From Anaeramoeba flamelloides (taxonomy: Eukaryota > Metamonada > Anaeramoebidae): a stretch of 64,000 nt of DNA. A model generated the notes under the pieces. That model had not been told where the DNA came from and did not search any database. It saw only the letters and a program-made list of their open reading frames with translations. Shown one piece after another: positions 46,896 through 58,794 of this stretch; within the stretch, counting starts at the first letter, position 1; each line of letters opens with the position of its first letter. A program made the position numbers and the translations under genes. The stretch lies in contig JANTQA010000032.1 in NCBI GenBank assembly GCA_027625915.1, positions 9,362,001 to 9,426,000 on the forward strand, read 5' to 3'.

Positions 46896-48394
46896 ATCAC
46901 TGTTTTAAAAATACAATTTCACCTGAAATAATAAATCAAAAAAAAAAGATTTTTTTGTATTCAAAAACAATTAATTATTATTTATTATTAATAATTGACC
47001 TTTGTTTATTTTAAATATTAAAGAACCTGATATTTTAAAAATTTAAAAAAAAATAAAACCAAAAACCGAAAAAAAAATGTACCACATTATTTTATTTTAG
47101 AATTACCTTTTTTTATTACTATACTCCCACTGAAAATATTTCAAAAAATAGATTTTTGGCTATTAATTATTAAATTAATTTTAGAAGACCTTACATTATA
47201 TGTATTTTTTAATATTTTTTTCTCTTTTCGAAGACATTTTTTTTTTAAAATTGATATTTTGCAAAAAAAATAAATAGTTTCAAATAAAAAAAAAAAAAAA
47301 AAAAACGAAGATATAAATTTAATAATAATATTAAAAAATAATAAAAAAAAAAACAATACACCCTAAAAGATTTTAATTCTAGTATTAAATGTATTGTTTT
47401 GCTCTTCAAAACTTATTATTTCTTGATAAGAAACCAAACCCTTGAAAAAAAAAACAATATTTTTTTACACTTTTCTCAAAAAATATCAAATTTGGTAAAA
47501 AAAACATTAAAATACTGAGAAATCTCTTATTGTAATAATGGGACAGTTTTTTAGTTTATTAAAATTAATTTGTTTTACCTGAAAATAAGGTAAAAAAGAA
47601 AAACAAAAAATATTTTTTTTTCAACTGGAATTTCCTGAATCGTAATTTTATCCAAGAAATTGATTAATTATTTTTGTAATACCCGGAAATCGAAAAAAAG
47701 GTATACTTTTTTACCTAAAATTAAACGTTCAAAAAATTTTGAATGATAAATCTAATTTTGTTGAATCTTAAAAGAATTTTAATGTCATTTTTGAGGTTTT
47801 TTACATTTAAATTTTTATATTAATATTAATTAAAATAATGGGTAATCTAATATTTCTTATCCCAATTACTCTATTTTTAAATCCATATTTTTGAAAATTT
47901 TGGTAGGATTTGAAAGAACTAAAAATAAATTTAAATATTTTCATTTCTACTTATAATATATTTAAGGGCCTAGTATTTTTTGAAAAGAAAATAAAATCTT
48001 GAAGCGATCTTTGTAATTTTTTTTTGTAACGAAATATTTTAGATTTGAAATAGATCAGTTAACCCCCATTTAAACAATTTAATATTTTTTTTTTTTGAAA
48101 TCCTAAATTCTCACATTTCCAAGATAAAAATAACAAAAGTAACCTATGTTTTTAACAATTAAGTCTACTTGTGAAAATCTTAAAACTATTATACTTTTAC
48201 GCTGAAATACTATTGTTTTTGTAAGATAATTTTGTATATTGATAATATTTTTAGATATTAATATTTACAATTCAAATCTCATCAGATAAAACTAATAGAC
48301 TTTCAGGTGAATTAATAAATAAAAATTTGGTAGAAGCTTAAAAAAAAGGTTAACAAGTAATTTAGATCTATTAAGTTAACTATTTTTCAAATAT
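46896..48394. other. AT-rich desert
   Basis: No gene and no clear repeat. Confidence 0.6.
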
Positions 48395-48569
48395 TTTGAC
48401 CCGCTTTATGATGTTAATGGGGGTTGTTTTGTGGGTTTATTGTAGTATTCTTAACAAAAAAATATTTTAAAATTTTTGGATCAGAATCATTTTTTCTAAT
48501 TTTTCCAATTTTAGTTTTCTTTTTCAAATTTTTGTTTTTCTTTTTCTTTTTTCTTTTTTTTTTCTTTTT

Positions 48570-48614
<45 letters not shown>

Positions 48615-49001
48615 TTTCTTTTTTTAAAAAGATCATGTAGAAAAAAAAAAGATATCTTCAAAAAGACCAATAATCAGTATGAAAATTATGACTGTGTACT
48701 ATCTTTGAAAATGAATTTAATTATTCATAAAAAATCTTTTTATTCACTTTTTTTCAGCGAAAGTTCAGTAAATAAAAAATCGGTAAAGCTCTTTTCAAAA
48801 ATTGTGACTAACTTTTTTTTAGTTTTTGGTTTTATTGTTTTTTAATTTTATAATATACCAGGTTCATATATATCTTGAAGGACTTAAAAGTGAATTACAA
48901 ATCAGATTTAGTTATTGATTGTTCTGGAATACGAAAGGATAATTTTTTTTTTTCAATTTATTCTTTCAGGTGAGTCACAATTTTTGAAAAAGAGTTTATT
49001 T
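48395..49001 (+). repeat. 600-bp direct repeat family I, copy I1
   Basis: It matches 60893-61491 in the same orientation from GTTAATGGG to GAAAAAGAGTTTATTTG. The core includes a long T/C run, AAAATCGGTAAAGCTC and CAGGTGAGTCACAA. The right end resembles the TAAACTC-type end of F. Non-coding. Confidence 0.75.
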
Positions 49002-49140
49002 GTTTTTTTTTTTTATTCTTTATGGTTTTTTAAAAGTCGTTTTCTAGTTGTAGAAAAATGAAAATAAAAATATAGGTAATTGCCTATTAGGAAAAAAATT
49101 TTAATAAATTTTGTTTGGCACTATTTAAAAAAATTATTAT

Positions 49141-49338
49141 TACAGTCAGTTCGACTTTAAGGCACAAACTTTCAACGAAATTTAAGGTCACAATAAAATT
49201 CTCAAATTAAGGCACAAAATCCAGATTCTAGTAAAAATAATTTTGAAAAAAATTTCCAAATTTTGTACTTTAATTTGAGTTTTTTTTATGCCATAAATTT
49301 TGTTTAAAGTTTGTATCTTAAATTTGAAACTGACTCTA
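49141..49338. mobile_element. Palindromic MITE family C, copy C5
   Basis: 198 bp, TACAGTCAGTTCGAC to GAAACTGACTCTA, with 80-bp arms. Confidence 0.8.
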
Positions 49339-50776
49339 CAGTATAAATATTTTTTAACAAAAAAAAAATGATTTTACATTTTGTGGATAAAATTACCTAA
49401 TTATAAAATATTTTCATAAAAACTTGATTTGAAAAAATAGAATTCGATCTTCACACAATATACAATTTTATTGTTAAATTTATAAATTAACTTTTAAACT
49501 TATTTAACTTTAGCTACCCTTCATAAAATCATACCAATATTTTACAATGTCTTTAATATAGCATCGATGAAATACCTGACATGAAAATAATCGCGAGCAC
49601 ATTTTAGGATTGTGAATATTAAGAAAAATTTTGAAGCAATAGCCTAATAATTTCTTTTTTTCGAAGAATCAAATTTATTAAAATTTAAACACATAACTCA
49701 TTAGATTGATGATAAATTAAATTACATTTACCCAAAACATTATTCAACCAATCAAAAACAAAAAGGATTAAAAATAACCGTTTTTAATTCATAAAAAACA
49801 TCAATAGAACTCAATTGAGTTCAAAAAAAGTTGGTTTACTTATAGTATCAAACAATTCAATGATTATCCTATACAAACCCCAGCTCTAATCAACTTTAAG
49901 GGGGTTTAATTCCAAGTTAAAAAAAAAAATGGGTATTTATAAAATCGGTTTGTTGGAAATTAAAGTAATTATTTATCAATTTCCATAATATTAACAATTA
50001 AAAATCTTTTTGGGATTTTTTTCATATAAATTATTTTTTCTACAAGGCCAAAAATCAATTTTTTAGTCAATCAAAAGAATTATCTCAAAAAAAAAAAAAA
50101 AAACTTTTTACATTTATATTCTTTGTAACAAAGATGTTATAATGTGTACCAACGAGAGAAATTGTTATAAAAAATGTAATTTTTTTTTATAATGTTAGAG
50201 ATAATTTGAATTTAATCTTTTATGTTTTTCATAATAAATGGTAAAAAAAATTGATCTCCTTGAAAAAATTTTCAATTCTAAAGTTTGTGAATCGATCATA
50301 AATCTTGAACACTTCATATCTAGAAATTTCTGATTTCAGAATATCACTAATAAAATCTTTTTTAAATTTTTGCTTGTTGTGGTAGAGTACTGATCCCTAA
50401 AACTAAACCAAGTTAAGTTTATTCTGTATATATATTGTTGTTTATGAGAAAATATTTTTAAAAAATTTAGTCTATTTTGTCTTTAAAAATGTTTTATATC
50501 TATAAATTCTTGAAAGAACAGTCAATAAATTTTCAAAAAAAATAGCAGATCAGAGAAATTAGTGCCTTAAATAATATTATTTGTCAGTTGTTTCGAAATA
50601 ATATTTTGAGTTATTATTAGTAGATATCATTGTTTGACATGTGATTGTTATAAATTGGTGCTGATCAGTTGAGGACTTGTTAAATAAAACCTTTGTGTGT
50701 ATGAACAATATATATAATCTTGATTATTAATTTTTAGATGTTTGATTTGAATTAGTCGTGTTTTAATGATATAAAG
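49339..50776. other. AT-rich intergenic DNA
   Basis: No gene is seen. Confidence 0.6.
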
Positions 50777-51520
50777 TTAAGGGATTAGTGACACCTAAGA
50801 TTTCTCTATCATCATAGTATTTTGTAATTGGTTGTAAATGGTATTATTTTGCATTTGGAAAAATATTTTCTGTCGCTCCAAAAAATCAATTACAAATCTC
50901 ATTGCACAATAAATTATTAAATTTTTGACTTATTATAACTATTAAAAATTTTCGTTTTGGAAATTTTTTTTAATTCCTTTTTTAAATCTTAATAATAGAA
51001 ACCAAATGTACAGTTTTCTCGTCTTTAAAAATTCATATTTAGAACTTTCAAAAGTAACAATTTTTTATATTTTTTTTTTAATTTCAAAGATTAACTCAAG
51101 TTATCATCAACATAAAAAACCAATAAATGACGAGTTTTGTTTCCTTTTTGAAAATCTAATTGTAAGATCAATATTTTTCCAGATTTGAGAGATAATTTGT
51201 CAAAAAAATCTATTGTTTTGATTATTTGGTTCGTTTATTAAATTTGTATTTTGAGCGATTAATCTATATTTTGCCACAAATTAAAGTTTGATATTTGTCA
51301 ACTTTGGAGTCAGAATATTAATACTTTAACCTTTAAATTTGTCACTAAATGTAGATTTTTTTCGGATATATTTATTTTTTATAAATAGGATCATTTGTGA
51401 TTTATTTAGTTGTATATATATTATTATTTTATTAATCGTTGTTTTGTAAACATTTGAATCATGTTATTTATTTTTCGAACTCGCAACAAAATCATATTAT
51501 GATTTTTTGTTGCGTTTTTT
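50777..51520 (+). mobile_element. TTAA-ended element B, copy B3 (worn right end)
   Basis: It begins TTAAGGGATTAGTGACAC and follows B1 and B2 through the internal hairpin region (TTTGCCACAAATTAAAG ... CTTTAAATTTGTCAC). The right end near 51520 is too diverged to fix. Confidence 0.6.
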
Positions 51521-51621
51521 TAGTCAAGTATCCATTAAAAATACCAAAAAAATGAAATTTTTTGTATGTTTTAACTTGTTATATTAAACAATATGAAAAT
51601 CCAATTTTGATATCATTTTAA

Positions 51622-51703
51622 GGCAGAGTGGCCGAGTGGTTAAGGCGTTTGACTTGAAATCAAATTCCCTATGGGAGCGCAGGTTCGAGTCCTGTCTCTG
51701 TCG
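51622..51703 (+). tRNA. tRNA-Ser (anticodon UGA)
   Basis: 82 nt with no intron. The acceptor arm GGCAGAG pairs with CTCTGTC, and discriminator G follows. Anticodon loop CTTGAAA between TTTGA and TCAAA gives UGA, reading UCA. A long variable arm (TCCCTATGGGA) is typical of Ser. The internal A box (GGCCGAGTGG) and B box (GGTTCGAGTCC) are intact. A run of seven T starting at 51704 is the RNA polymerase III terminator. Confidence 0.97.
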
Positions 51704-51710
51704 TTTTTTT
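51704..51710 (+). terminator. Pol III terminator of tRNA-Ser
   Basis: Seven T directly after the discriminator base. Confidence 0.85.
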
Positions 51711-52075
51711 AAGCATTTTTTTTGAATCCTTGTTATGCCATCTTTTATCAGGGCAACATAAAACCTGATTGTTTTTAGAGACCTTTGAGATCAACATACA
51801 AAAAATCTAAATCATTTTTTTTTATATTTTTTTTTTATTTTATTCTTAACATTTCTTCGAAAAACCAAAAAGTAAAAACCACCCAAACACTAAAAGCAAT
51901 TTTTTTGATATGTTTGAAAACAAAAATTAAATAACCACAAAAGTTTATTCACAAGATTATATCTTTTCCGACTGGTAGAAGGATAATAAATCTGAAAAAA
52001 ATTTTCACTTCTTTTTCTATTTGATTTCTTTTTTTTACTTCATAAAGTTTTCAAAAACTAGGTTGGACTGTTAAT
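51711..52075. other. AT-rich spacer after the tRNA gene
   Basis: No gene is seen. Confidence 0.6.
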
Positions 52076-52760
52076 TGCAAACTAAAAAGATCAAAATTTT
52101 CACTCTGCTTTTCCAAAAAATCAACCCAAGAATCAAAGTAAATCAAAAGACCTCAATTTCATAAAGGTAAAAAATAATTTAAGCTTGTTCTACTGTAGTC
52201 AAAATAAAGCGTGCAAAAAAATTTAAAGCGTGTTTCAAAATAAAAAGCGTGTTTTTTTGTTATAGAAAACCTATACATTAACCAATCACAGAAACTGACA
52301 ATAAACCCTAAAAAAATATGGTTTTGGTTTCTTAAAGTTCTATTATTTAAAAAGAAATTCTAAAAATGAAGGATCAAATTGCAAAATTTATCTCAAAAAA
52401 TAGAGTAAATTTTTGAAGAAAATTTCAATAAAAAAAACAAAAAATTTCAAAAAAATTGAGAATATTATGGAAAATTTTCAACTATTTGCATGAATAATTT
52501 AAATTTTACTGAAAATAACCAGACCTTTACTTTCAAAATTGATTTGGACTTAAGTATACTATTTGGTAGTAGATTGGATGTTACATTTGTACAAGAATAA
52601 AAAAAAGTACGGATAATATTTTGAAACACGGATTATATTCATTGTGCACACATTATTTTGATCACTGTAAGTATCTAAAAATTTTGAAATGACAACTCTT
52701 TTAAAATCTTTTTTTGGAAAGCTGAATGAAAATTCTGTTCCATTTATTTTGCAACACTTA
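52076..52760 (+). mobile_element. MITE family G, copy G3, split by A4
   Basis: The left part (CAAACTAAAAAGATCAAAAT, then CAACCCAAGAATCAAAGTAA) and the right part (TTTTTTTGGAAAGCTGAATG) match G1. The A4 MITE separates them at a TA. Confidence 0.65.
52191..52669 (+). mobile_element. Tc1/mariner-type MITE family A, copy A4
   Basis: 479 bp, TACTGTAGTCAAAATAAAGC to TTTTGATCACTGTA. It is the clearest copy. The 65-bp ends contain GTGTTTCAAAATA and its complement and GCGTGCA against GTGTGCA. Non-coding. Confidence 0.8.
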
Positions 52761-53049
52761 GTAATTTGAAGTGGGGTGTTGAAATAGAAAGAAAATGAAA
52801 AATGAAAAGGAAGTGTTTTCCGATTTATTAACCAAATACAAGTTTTCTTTTTTTTCTATATTCACTAGAACGAAAATGAAAACAACAGTTATGATCTTCA
52901 CCTCTTTTCAACAGTTTTTTAGTCTCTGAACTGTCTAACCTAATTCTTCTAAAACATATTTTTTAGAAATCAAAAACCAAATGTACATTTTCAAGTAGAT
53001 AAGAATATTCTTTGGTATTTCCACAAAATCAACAAACTTTACTATTGGC
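52761..53049. other. Intergenic DNA
   Basis: It contains a block GAAAAATGAAAAGGAAGTG followed by ATTTATTAACCAAATACAA, also seen in looser form in E elements and near 21070. No gene. Confidence 0.4.
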
Positions 53050-53257
53050 TGTAAAATAAATGGAACTAAATTTTCGTTCACCTTTCCAAACAAAGATTTT
53101 CAAAATCTGTAAACTTCGAACTTTAGATTTAATTCAACAAATCAGTTGTATTCTATAATTTTTTTGAATTGACAGCCTTTGTAGATTTGATAATAATTCT
53201 TGGGGTTGTTTGTATTTTGGAAAGCTAAATGAAAATTTTGATTTTTTTATTTTTCAA
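53050..53257 (+). mobile_element. MITE family G, copy G4
   Basis: Left end TGTAAAATAAATGGAAC, right end TTTTGGAAAGCTAAATGAAA. B2 begins right after it, probably inserted in the G4 end. Confidence 0.5.
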
Positions 53258-54018
53258 TTAAGGGATTAGCGTCTCCCAAGAAGAAGCCTAGGATCAAAGT
53301 ATTTTGTTATTGGACCCAACCACATTCGTTGCTACAAGGTTCAAGTGTCTCTAAAAAATCGATTAGTCAAGTAGTAGTATTTGTTGATCTCATCAATTAA
53401 AAGGATGTATGTATTAGTGTAAAAAACCCAACAATTTCAGAATAAAATTTGCATTTCGTCATAATTTTAAATGTTGAATTATCAATATTCAGACTACAAA
53501 GTCACAAAATATCTTTCTTAAATTTGTGGAGAAATGTAGATTAGTTACGAAAAAATTCGTTTTTTTTTAAAAATTAAATAATTAACCAATAAATTTTTTT
53601 GACAAATTATTTCTCAAATCATGGAAATATATTGATTCTCCAATCACCTTTATCAAAAGCAAACAAAAATAATCAGTCTTTGTGCTTTTATGTGGATCAT
53701 TATTGAGTTAATCATTGAAATTAAATCAATTATAAAAATAGTTACTTTTGGAGGTTCTAAATCTTAATTATATTTAACCGGAATACTGTATTTTGGGTTT
53801 CTATTTTTAGATTTGGAAAAGGAATTTTAAAAAAATATTTTTTCAAAATGAAACTTTTTTAATAGTGATCATTAGTAAAAAATGTAAGAATTTATTGATA
53901 AATAAGATTTATAATAGATTTTTTAGAGTCATTCGAGTCATGGTTCATTAATATCATTTATACCCAATTACAAAATACTTTGATTATAGATAAATCTTAG
54001 GTGACCATAATCTCTTAA
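53258..54018 (-). mobile_element. TTAA-ended element B, copy B2 (complete)
   Basis: 761 bp with TTAA at both ends: TTAAGGGATTAGCGTC and ACCATAATCTCTTAA. The inverted ends cover about 55 bp, including CAAAGTATTTTG. In reverse complement it follows B1 without the M2 insert. Confidence 0.8.
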
Positions 54019-54634
54019 CAGTAATAAAGATCAGGTTTGAAATATTTTCAAAAAGAAAGTGAAGGTATATTAAAAAAGTTTACAAAAGAGAAATGATATA
54101 TTAATATGTCCTTTATTATTTTACCTATTAAAGTTTTCAAAAAACACAGATTGCTTAAATTATCCAAAATTCTAAATCTTCAAAGAACAAAAAGGACACT
54201 CGATTCTATGGTTCATTTGAGCACACATCAATTTAAAATTTGAATTATAAATAAAAACAGATTGTTTCATTGATAAATCTTATGTCTTTCAAACAAAAGA
54301 GATAAGAACAAGAAACAACATAAGCTAAATCACTGTGTTTACCAAAATATTAAATCTAAATAAATCAATCGATTTTAATAACAACTTTAAAATTGTATCA
54401 AACAGAGAATACAAAAGTTCGAAATATTCCAAATAAAAAAAAAAAAAGAATTTACGAACTTTTAACTTCTCAGGTTAAGACTATTGAAATCATTTTTCAA
54501 AAAGGATCATATTTTCATTACGAAAATCTTAACAACCAATGTTATAGTCACAAAAAAAGAAATAGAAACTGATTCCTATGTGTTGGAATGTGATGCTCTC
54601 AACAACAAATTGATTGTTTCATGAGTGCTATTAA
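54019..54634. other. AT-rich intergenic DNA
   Basis: No gene is seen. Confidence 0.6.
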
Positions 54635-54817
54635 AATCAAGTTAAAATTATTAAAAATTTATCTCAAAAGTCCAATAAGGAAGCTTAATTTAATTTCAAA
54701 AAGTATCTTTTCTTATTGGGTTTGTGAAGATGTTTCGGTTTTTACATCATACAATTTGTAAAATTCATTTGTGAACTTGAAATAAAAATTTTCATTTATT
54801 AATCGGAAAATAACAAT
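54635..54817 (+). repeat. Repeat family H, copy H2
   Basis: About 183 bp, over 90 percent like H1 by eye, in the same orientation. Confidence 0.65.
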
Positions 54818-54849
54818 ATCTATTTTTTAACTTTGTAGAGATGCAAAAT

Positions 54850-55060
54850 ATTTTCGAAAGAAAAAAACGAAAAAAGACAAAAGAGAAAAGATAAAAGATA
54901 AAAGACAAAGAGAAAGATAAAAGATTTAAGAATAAAGAAAAAAAATCCAAAATCCAAAAGATAAAAAAGGATCAAAGAAAAAAGAAAAACAAAAAACAAA
55001 AAAAGAGAAAAAGAAAAAAGAAAAAAGATAAAAGAAAATACAAAAGTTTAAAAGTGTGTT
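54850..55060. repeat. Purine-rich low-complexity tract
   Basis: Irregular AGATAAAAGA and GAAAAAAGA units with almost all purines on the plus strand. It lies downstream of the gene at 55465. Confidence 0.8.
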
Positions 55061-55464
55061 TTGATATGTTTTTTTTTTTTATTAAACTTCAAAATTGAAA
55101 CCAAAAATAAAAAACATTAAAACTTATTTCTGGTTGCAATTTTAAAGGAGTTACATATTAAAGTAATAAATTACACACCGACTATTTTTAAAAATTCAAT
55201 TTTTTTTACAAAGATTATGGTCCATAAAAAACAAATTATGGAAAATTGGAAATTTAAAAAAGTTAGACAAGGAGAAATAAACTTAAATTTAAATTCCTTG
55301 TCGTAAAATATTGCTTTAAATTAATGGAAGAAAAAAGGAAACAAAAGAAAGAAATAATAATAAAAAAAAAAAAAAAAAAAAAAAAAAAACTTCGAAAAAG
55401 AAGAGCGAAAAAACCAAATTTTCTTTTTGTTTTCTTTGGGGCTGTCTGAGTGTGGAAGAAGATC

Positions 55465-56214
55465 TCAAAAATCTGTAAAAAGGTCGTCATCGTCTTGATC
55501 TTTTTTTGGTTTTCTTTCTTTTGAATTATTTTTTTTATTCGCTTGTTTCGACTTTTTAAGTGTTAAATTTTGTGACGACTTTGACAAATATTTGATTTCT
55601 TGGGTAAATTCCTCTGTGTCTTTTCTCTGATTAAACTCGTCATAAGAAATAAAACCCTTACGGCTTTTTTCTTTTAATAATTTGATTTTCTTTGATTCAT
55701 TATTTGTTTTGTGTTTTTTGTTTGTGTTTGGGCTTTCTTCTTGTTCTTTGAATTTTTTAATTTTTTTTTGTTTTCTTTTCTCCAAATCGATTTCTTCGTC
55801 TGAATTGCTTTCATATTCTTCTTGGTTTTCCATGCCTTCTTGGTTTAATACTTCTTGAAGTTCAGTTTTTATTTGGTTAATATGCTCTTTGTCTTGGATA
55901 GTCTTTACAATTACAAAAAAAGGAAAAGGAAATGAAATAAATCAAAAAATTTTAAATAGCTACAATTTTAAATTCAAAACAAAATTTGTGGTTGTTTTCA
56001 AAACAAACCATATTCGTTGGAGATCATGTAGAAATAAGATTTCTTCTGCGAATCTCAATTTTGATAAAAGAAGAAAAAAAATTTTTTTTTGGGTTGTTGT
56101 TCTTTGTTTTTATGAACAAAAAAGAAGGATTGTTCTGATTCAAACAATCACACTTACAACTTCTTCTTCAATGTTGTCTTTTGTTGACGACAACCATTTG
56201 TACAATACAGTCAT
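55465..56214 (-). CDS. Lysine-rich protein with acidic tail, unknown
   Basis: Exon 56214-56158 (MTVLYKWLSSTKDNIEEEV, donor GTAAGT, phase 0) and exon 55902-55465 (acceptor TTGTAAAG) give 164 residues. The second exon is open 23 codons upstream of its first ATG, which supports the splice. The body is highly charged: a Glu/Asp-rich start, SNSDEEIDLEKRKQKK, then KGFISYDEFNQR, a basic stretch (KKNNSKERKPKK) and the tail DQDDDDLFTDF. This composition is common in nuclear and nucleolar proteins, but no family is recognised. Confidence 0.75.
55903..56157 (-). other. Intron of the lysine-rich gene
   Basis: 255 nt, GTAAGT to TTGTAAAG, phase 0. The open frame on the plus strand here is incidental. Confidence 0.7.
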
Positions 56215-57181
56215 TAATGCGAAAGTAGAAAGTTAAGAAATCGAATTTCAAAAAAAAAAAAAACAAAAAAAGACAAAATGAAAATTTGAAAAAAAATAAA
56301 ACCCAATGTTGAAATTGTAATTTTGTCCAAATGGTGCTGAAAGGCGTTTAAAAACAACCACTATTTCAGTTTGTTCTCTTTTTGTATTTTACGATTGTTT
56401 TGGGTAAAAATGCAAAAACTATGTTGAAACAACTTTAAAGTGAAAATCATATTTTTCTTGATTTTGAACCAGAAAATTGTTTGTCTTACACTCTTTCCTG
56501 AACAAATTTGAGATCAAAAGTTTTATCTGCAACTTTTTTTTTCTCAATACACTTTAGCAAAAATGATGATATAATTGTGAATGTTTTTTAGATAAAATTG
56601 TGATTTTTTCATAAACTGTGATACCTTAAGAGATTTGTAAACAAGGAACCAAGAAACTCGAGTAAACACCTCCACTTTAATTAACCACCAATTCCATTTT
56701 ATAAACCATTAATGTTTTTTCGGTCAGTTTGAGGTTGAAAAAAGTATTTTTGATTTTTTCTTGACCTTTCGACTCCAAATCAATTTCTTTCTTTTTTAAA
56801 TACAACAAAATGTTACCGAATACAACATAGGTAAGGGCAAGTATCCTGACCCATGGAGGAATTCCAGAAAAGTATCATGATTTTAAAAATACAATTTTAT
56901 CATAAAAATCTCAAAAAATTCTGAAATCATTTATAAACCTTGTAGGAGTTATGGTAAAGAAAGAAATTATAGTTACAAAAAGTCAAAAACTGTAAGATCG
57001 AATCATTTCCTTTTTTGTCAAAGTCCTTTTGTTTTCAACTTTTTTTTTACAAACAATTTTAGACTTTTTTGAGCAAAGACTATTTCGTGTTCAAAAGAAC
57101 CAGAAAACAACATGAAAGGGGGTTTAAAATTTGACTATAAAGTACAACGATTTCTTATTCTGTAATCTTTCATTCCCACTT
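56215..57181. other. 5' flank of the lysine-rich gene
   Basis: AT rich. A hairpin at 56835-56870 (AGTATCCTGA against TCCAGAAAAGTA) resembles one at 31750. No gene. Confidence 0.5.
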
Positions 57182-58265
57182 TTTTACTTTTAAGGAACCA
57201 GTAAACTAAAAAAATCTTCAAGTAAATTTAATAGGTAAATAGCAAAAAAAAATTTTACCGTATCTTGAAATTGAAAAATGTCGTAACAATCTGATTATAT
57301 ACAAAATCAAACATACTTTCAAAATTACTTTTCAGAGATTAATTGTTGTTTTTCAAAGTTTTGTTCCTATTTTCTCATTTTTGGAAAGTTCAAAATTCAA
57401 CCCAAACTCTGTTTCAGTCAATTGGGGATCCAAAAAAAAACATTTTTTTCAAATAGAAATCATTTTATATAATAGACCATTTGAAGAAAAAACAAGAAAT
57501 AAACAGAATAATACACAAATCAAAGAATTGTTGATATATGTCTGATTGAAAACTAATTAATCAATAAATTTTCTTAAAAATTTCAAAACTCAAATCCTTG
57601 AGGACCCATTGAGAAAAACAAGAATGTTCGTTTTTATCTCCTACTGGTATTTGGATTGTAAATAGGAAACAATTTCCACTTCATTTTTCATACTTTTCTT
57701 TTAGAAATCAAGTCCCCAAACGAAGTGTGTTGGGATTTGTAGCCTCTATTTGAAAAAGCAAATGAAAATGAAGTGAAAAATTTTCCACATTTATTATTCA
57801 AATATCAAGATCAAATATCGAATAAAATTCCATTAGAAATCAATATGATTTCTCAACAATCATCTCCATGGTTTCAATAACATTTAAAATAACACGTTTT
57901 TACCAAGTGACTATTGATCTTGCAATACAAAAATTTTTTGCAAATGAATGATGTTTTTAAAAAAAAAATCGAAAAAAAAAAACAAAAATGTGAAAAAAAG
58001 ATTTCAATTTTGGAATTTCCAAAATAAAATTTTTCTTCTAATATCTTGCAAACCCTTTAAACACATGTATTTCACTATTACAACTGGACCCCTTTGACTG
58101 AAAAATAGTTTATAACTGAATTATTGAATTAAAAAAAAAATATTTTCCCTGAAAGAAGAAAGAAATCTTCTGGCCTGTAAAGGAAGTCATATAAAAAAAT
58201 ATACTTTAAAAATGAAAACACTAAGTTCAAAAATAGTCCAGTATGAAAAAATAAACTTCATTTAA
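57182..58265 (+). mobile_element. TTAAGG-type element K, copy K2 split by E1
   Basis: 57182-57400 and 58110-58265 match K1 (8944-9310) in order. The left end reads TTAAGGAACCAGTAAAC. Confidence 0.55.
57405..58105 (+). mobile_element. MITE-like element E, copy E1 (inside K2)
   Basis: Inverted ends AAACTCTGTTTCAGTCAA and, complemented from the right, AAACTATTTTTCAGTCAAAG, each followed by a GGGGTCCA or GGGGATCCA block. About 700 bp, non-coding. Confidence 0.7.
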
Positions 58266-58779
58266 GGACTACGTTCCCACCCTTGGGGAGTTTGAGTAAT
58301 TGTGTTATTTCACTTTCGCTTCTCAAAAAGAATTTTCACACTTGTGAAATTAGACAAAAAAAATACATTTTTTCTCATCTTTACCTTTTCACGAAGACTA
58401 TTTTTCTTTGTTATTCAATGAAAAGGAAAATTGAAAATAACAAAAAAAATAATTGCAAAAAATGGCTTTTGGGGGTTTTCAAGTGCATTTCAAATTTTGG
58501 AACATTTCAAACCCTTAAAAGTAAATTTAAATAAGGCATAGAACAGCTCTAGAAAATAGTGTGAGTTCTGAAAGTTGAAATGGAAATTCTACAATATTAA
58601 AATCAAAATTTAGCATGATCTAACAAGGCAAAAATTGTGAAAATTGTTGAAATTGTGAAAATTTCACATTTTTTCGAAAAGAAATTCTCGTTGGACAAAT
58701 ATTACTTGGATTACATAACTTACCCAAGGGTGATTTTATGTATTATTTCACTGTTTTCACCTAAAAACGTAGTCCTTAA
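58262..58779 (+). mobile_element. TTAA-ended element N
   Basis: 518 bp with TTAAGGACTACGTT at the left and AACGTAGTCCTTAA at the right: 14-bp ends in perfect inversion with TTAA outermost. Further inward GTGTTATTTCACT and its rough complement also pair. It directly abuts K2. Non-coding. Confidence 0.75.
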
Positions 58780-58794
58780 CCCAAAGTAACACAG

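Noticed and set aside
48424-48627. Phe-rich 67-codon frame
   Set aside because: Translation of a T-rich tract in repeat I1; the same tract in I2 is not conserved as a frame.
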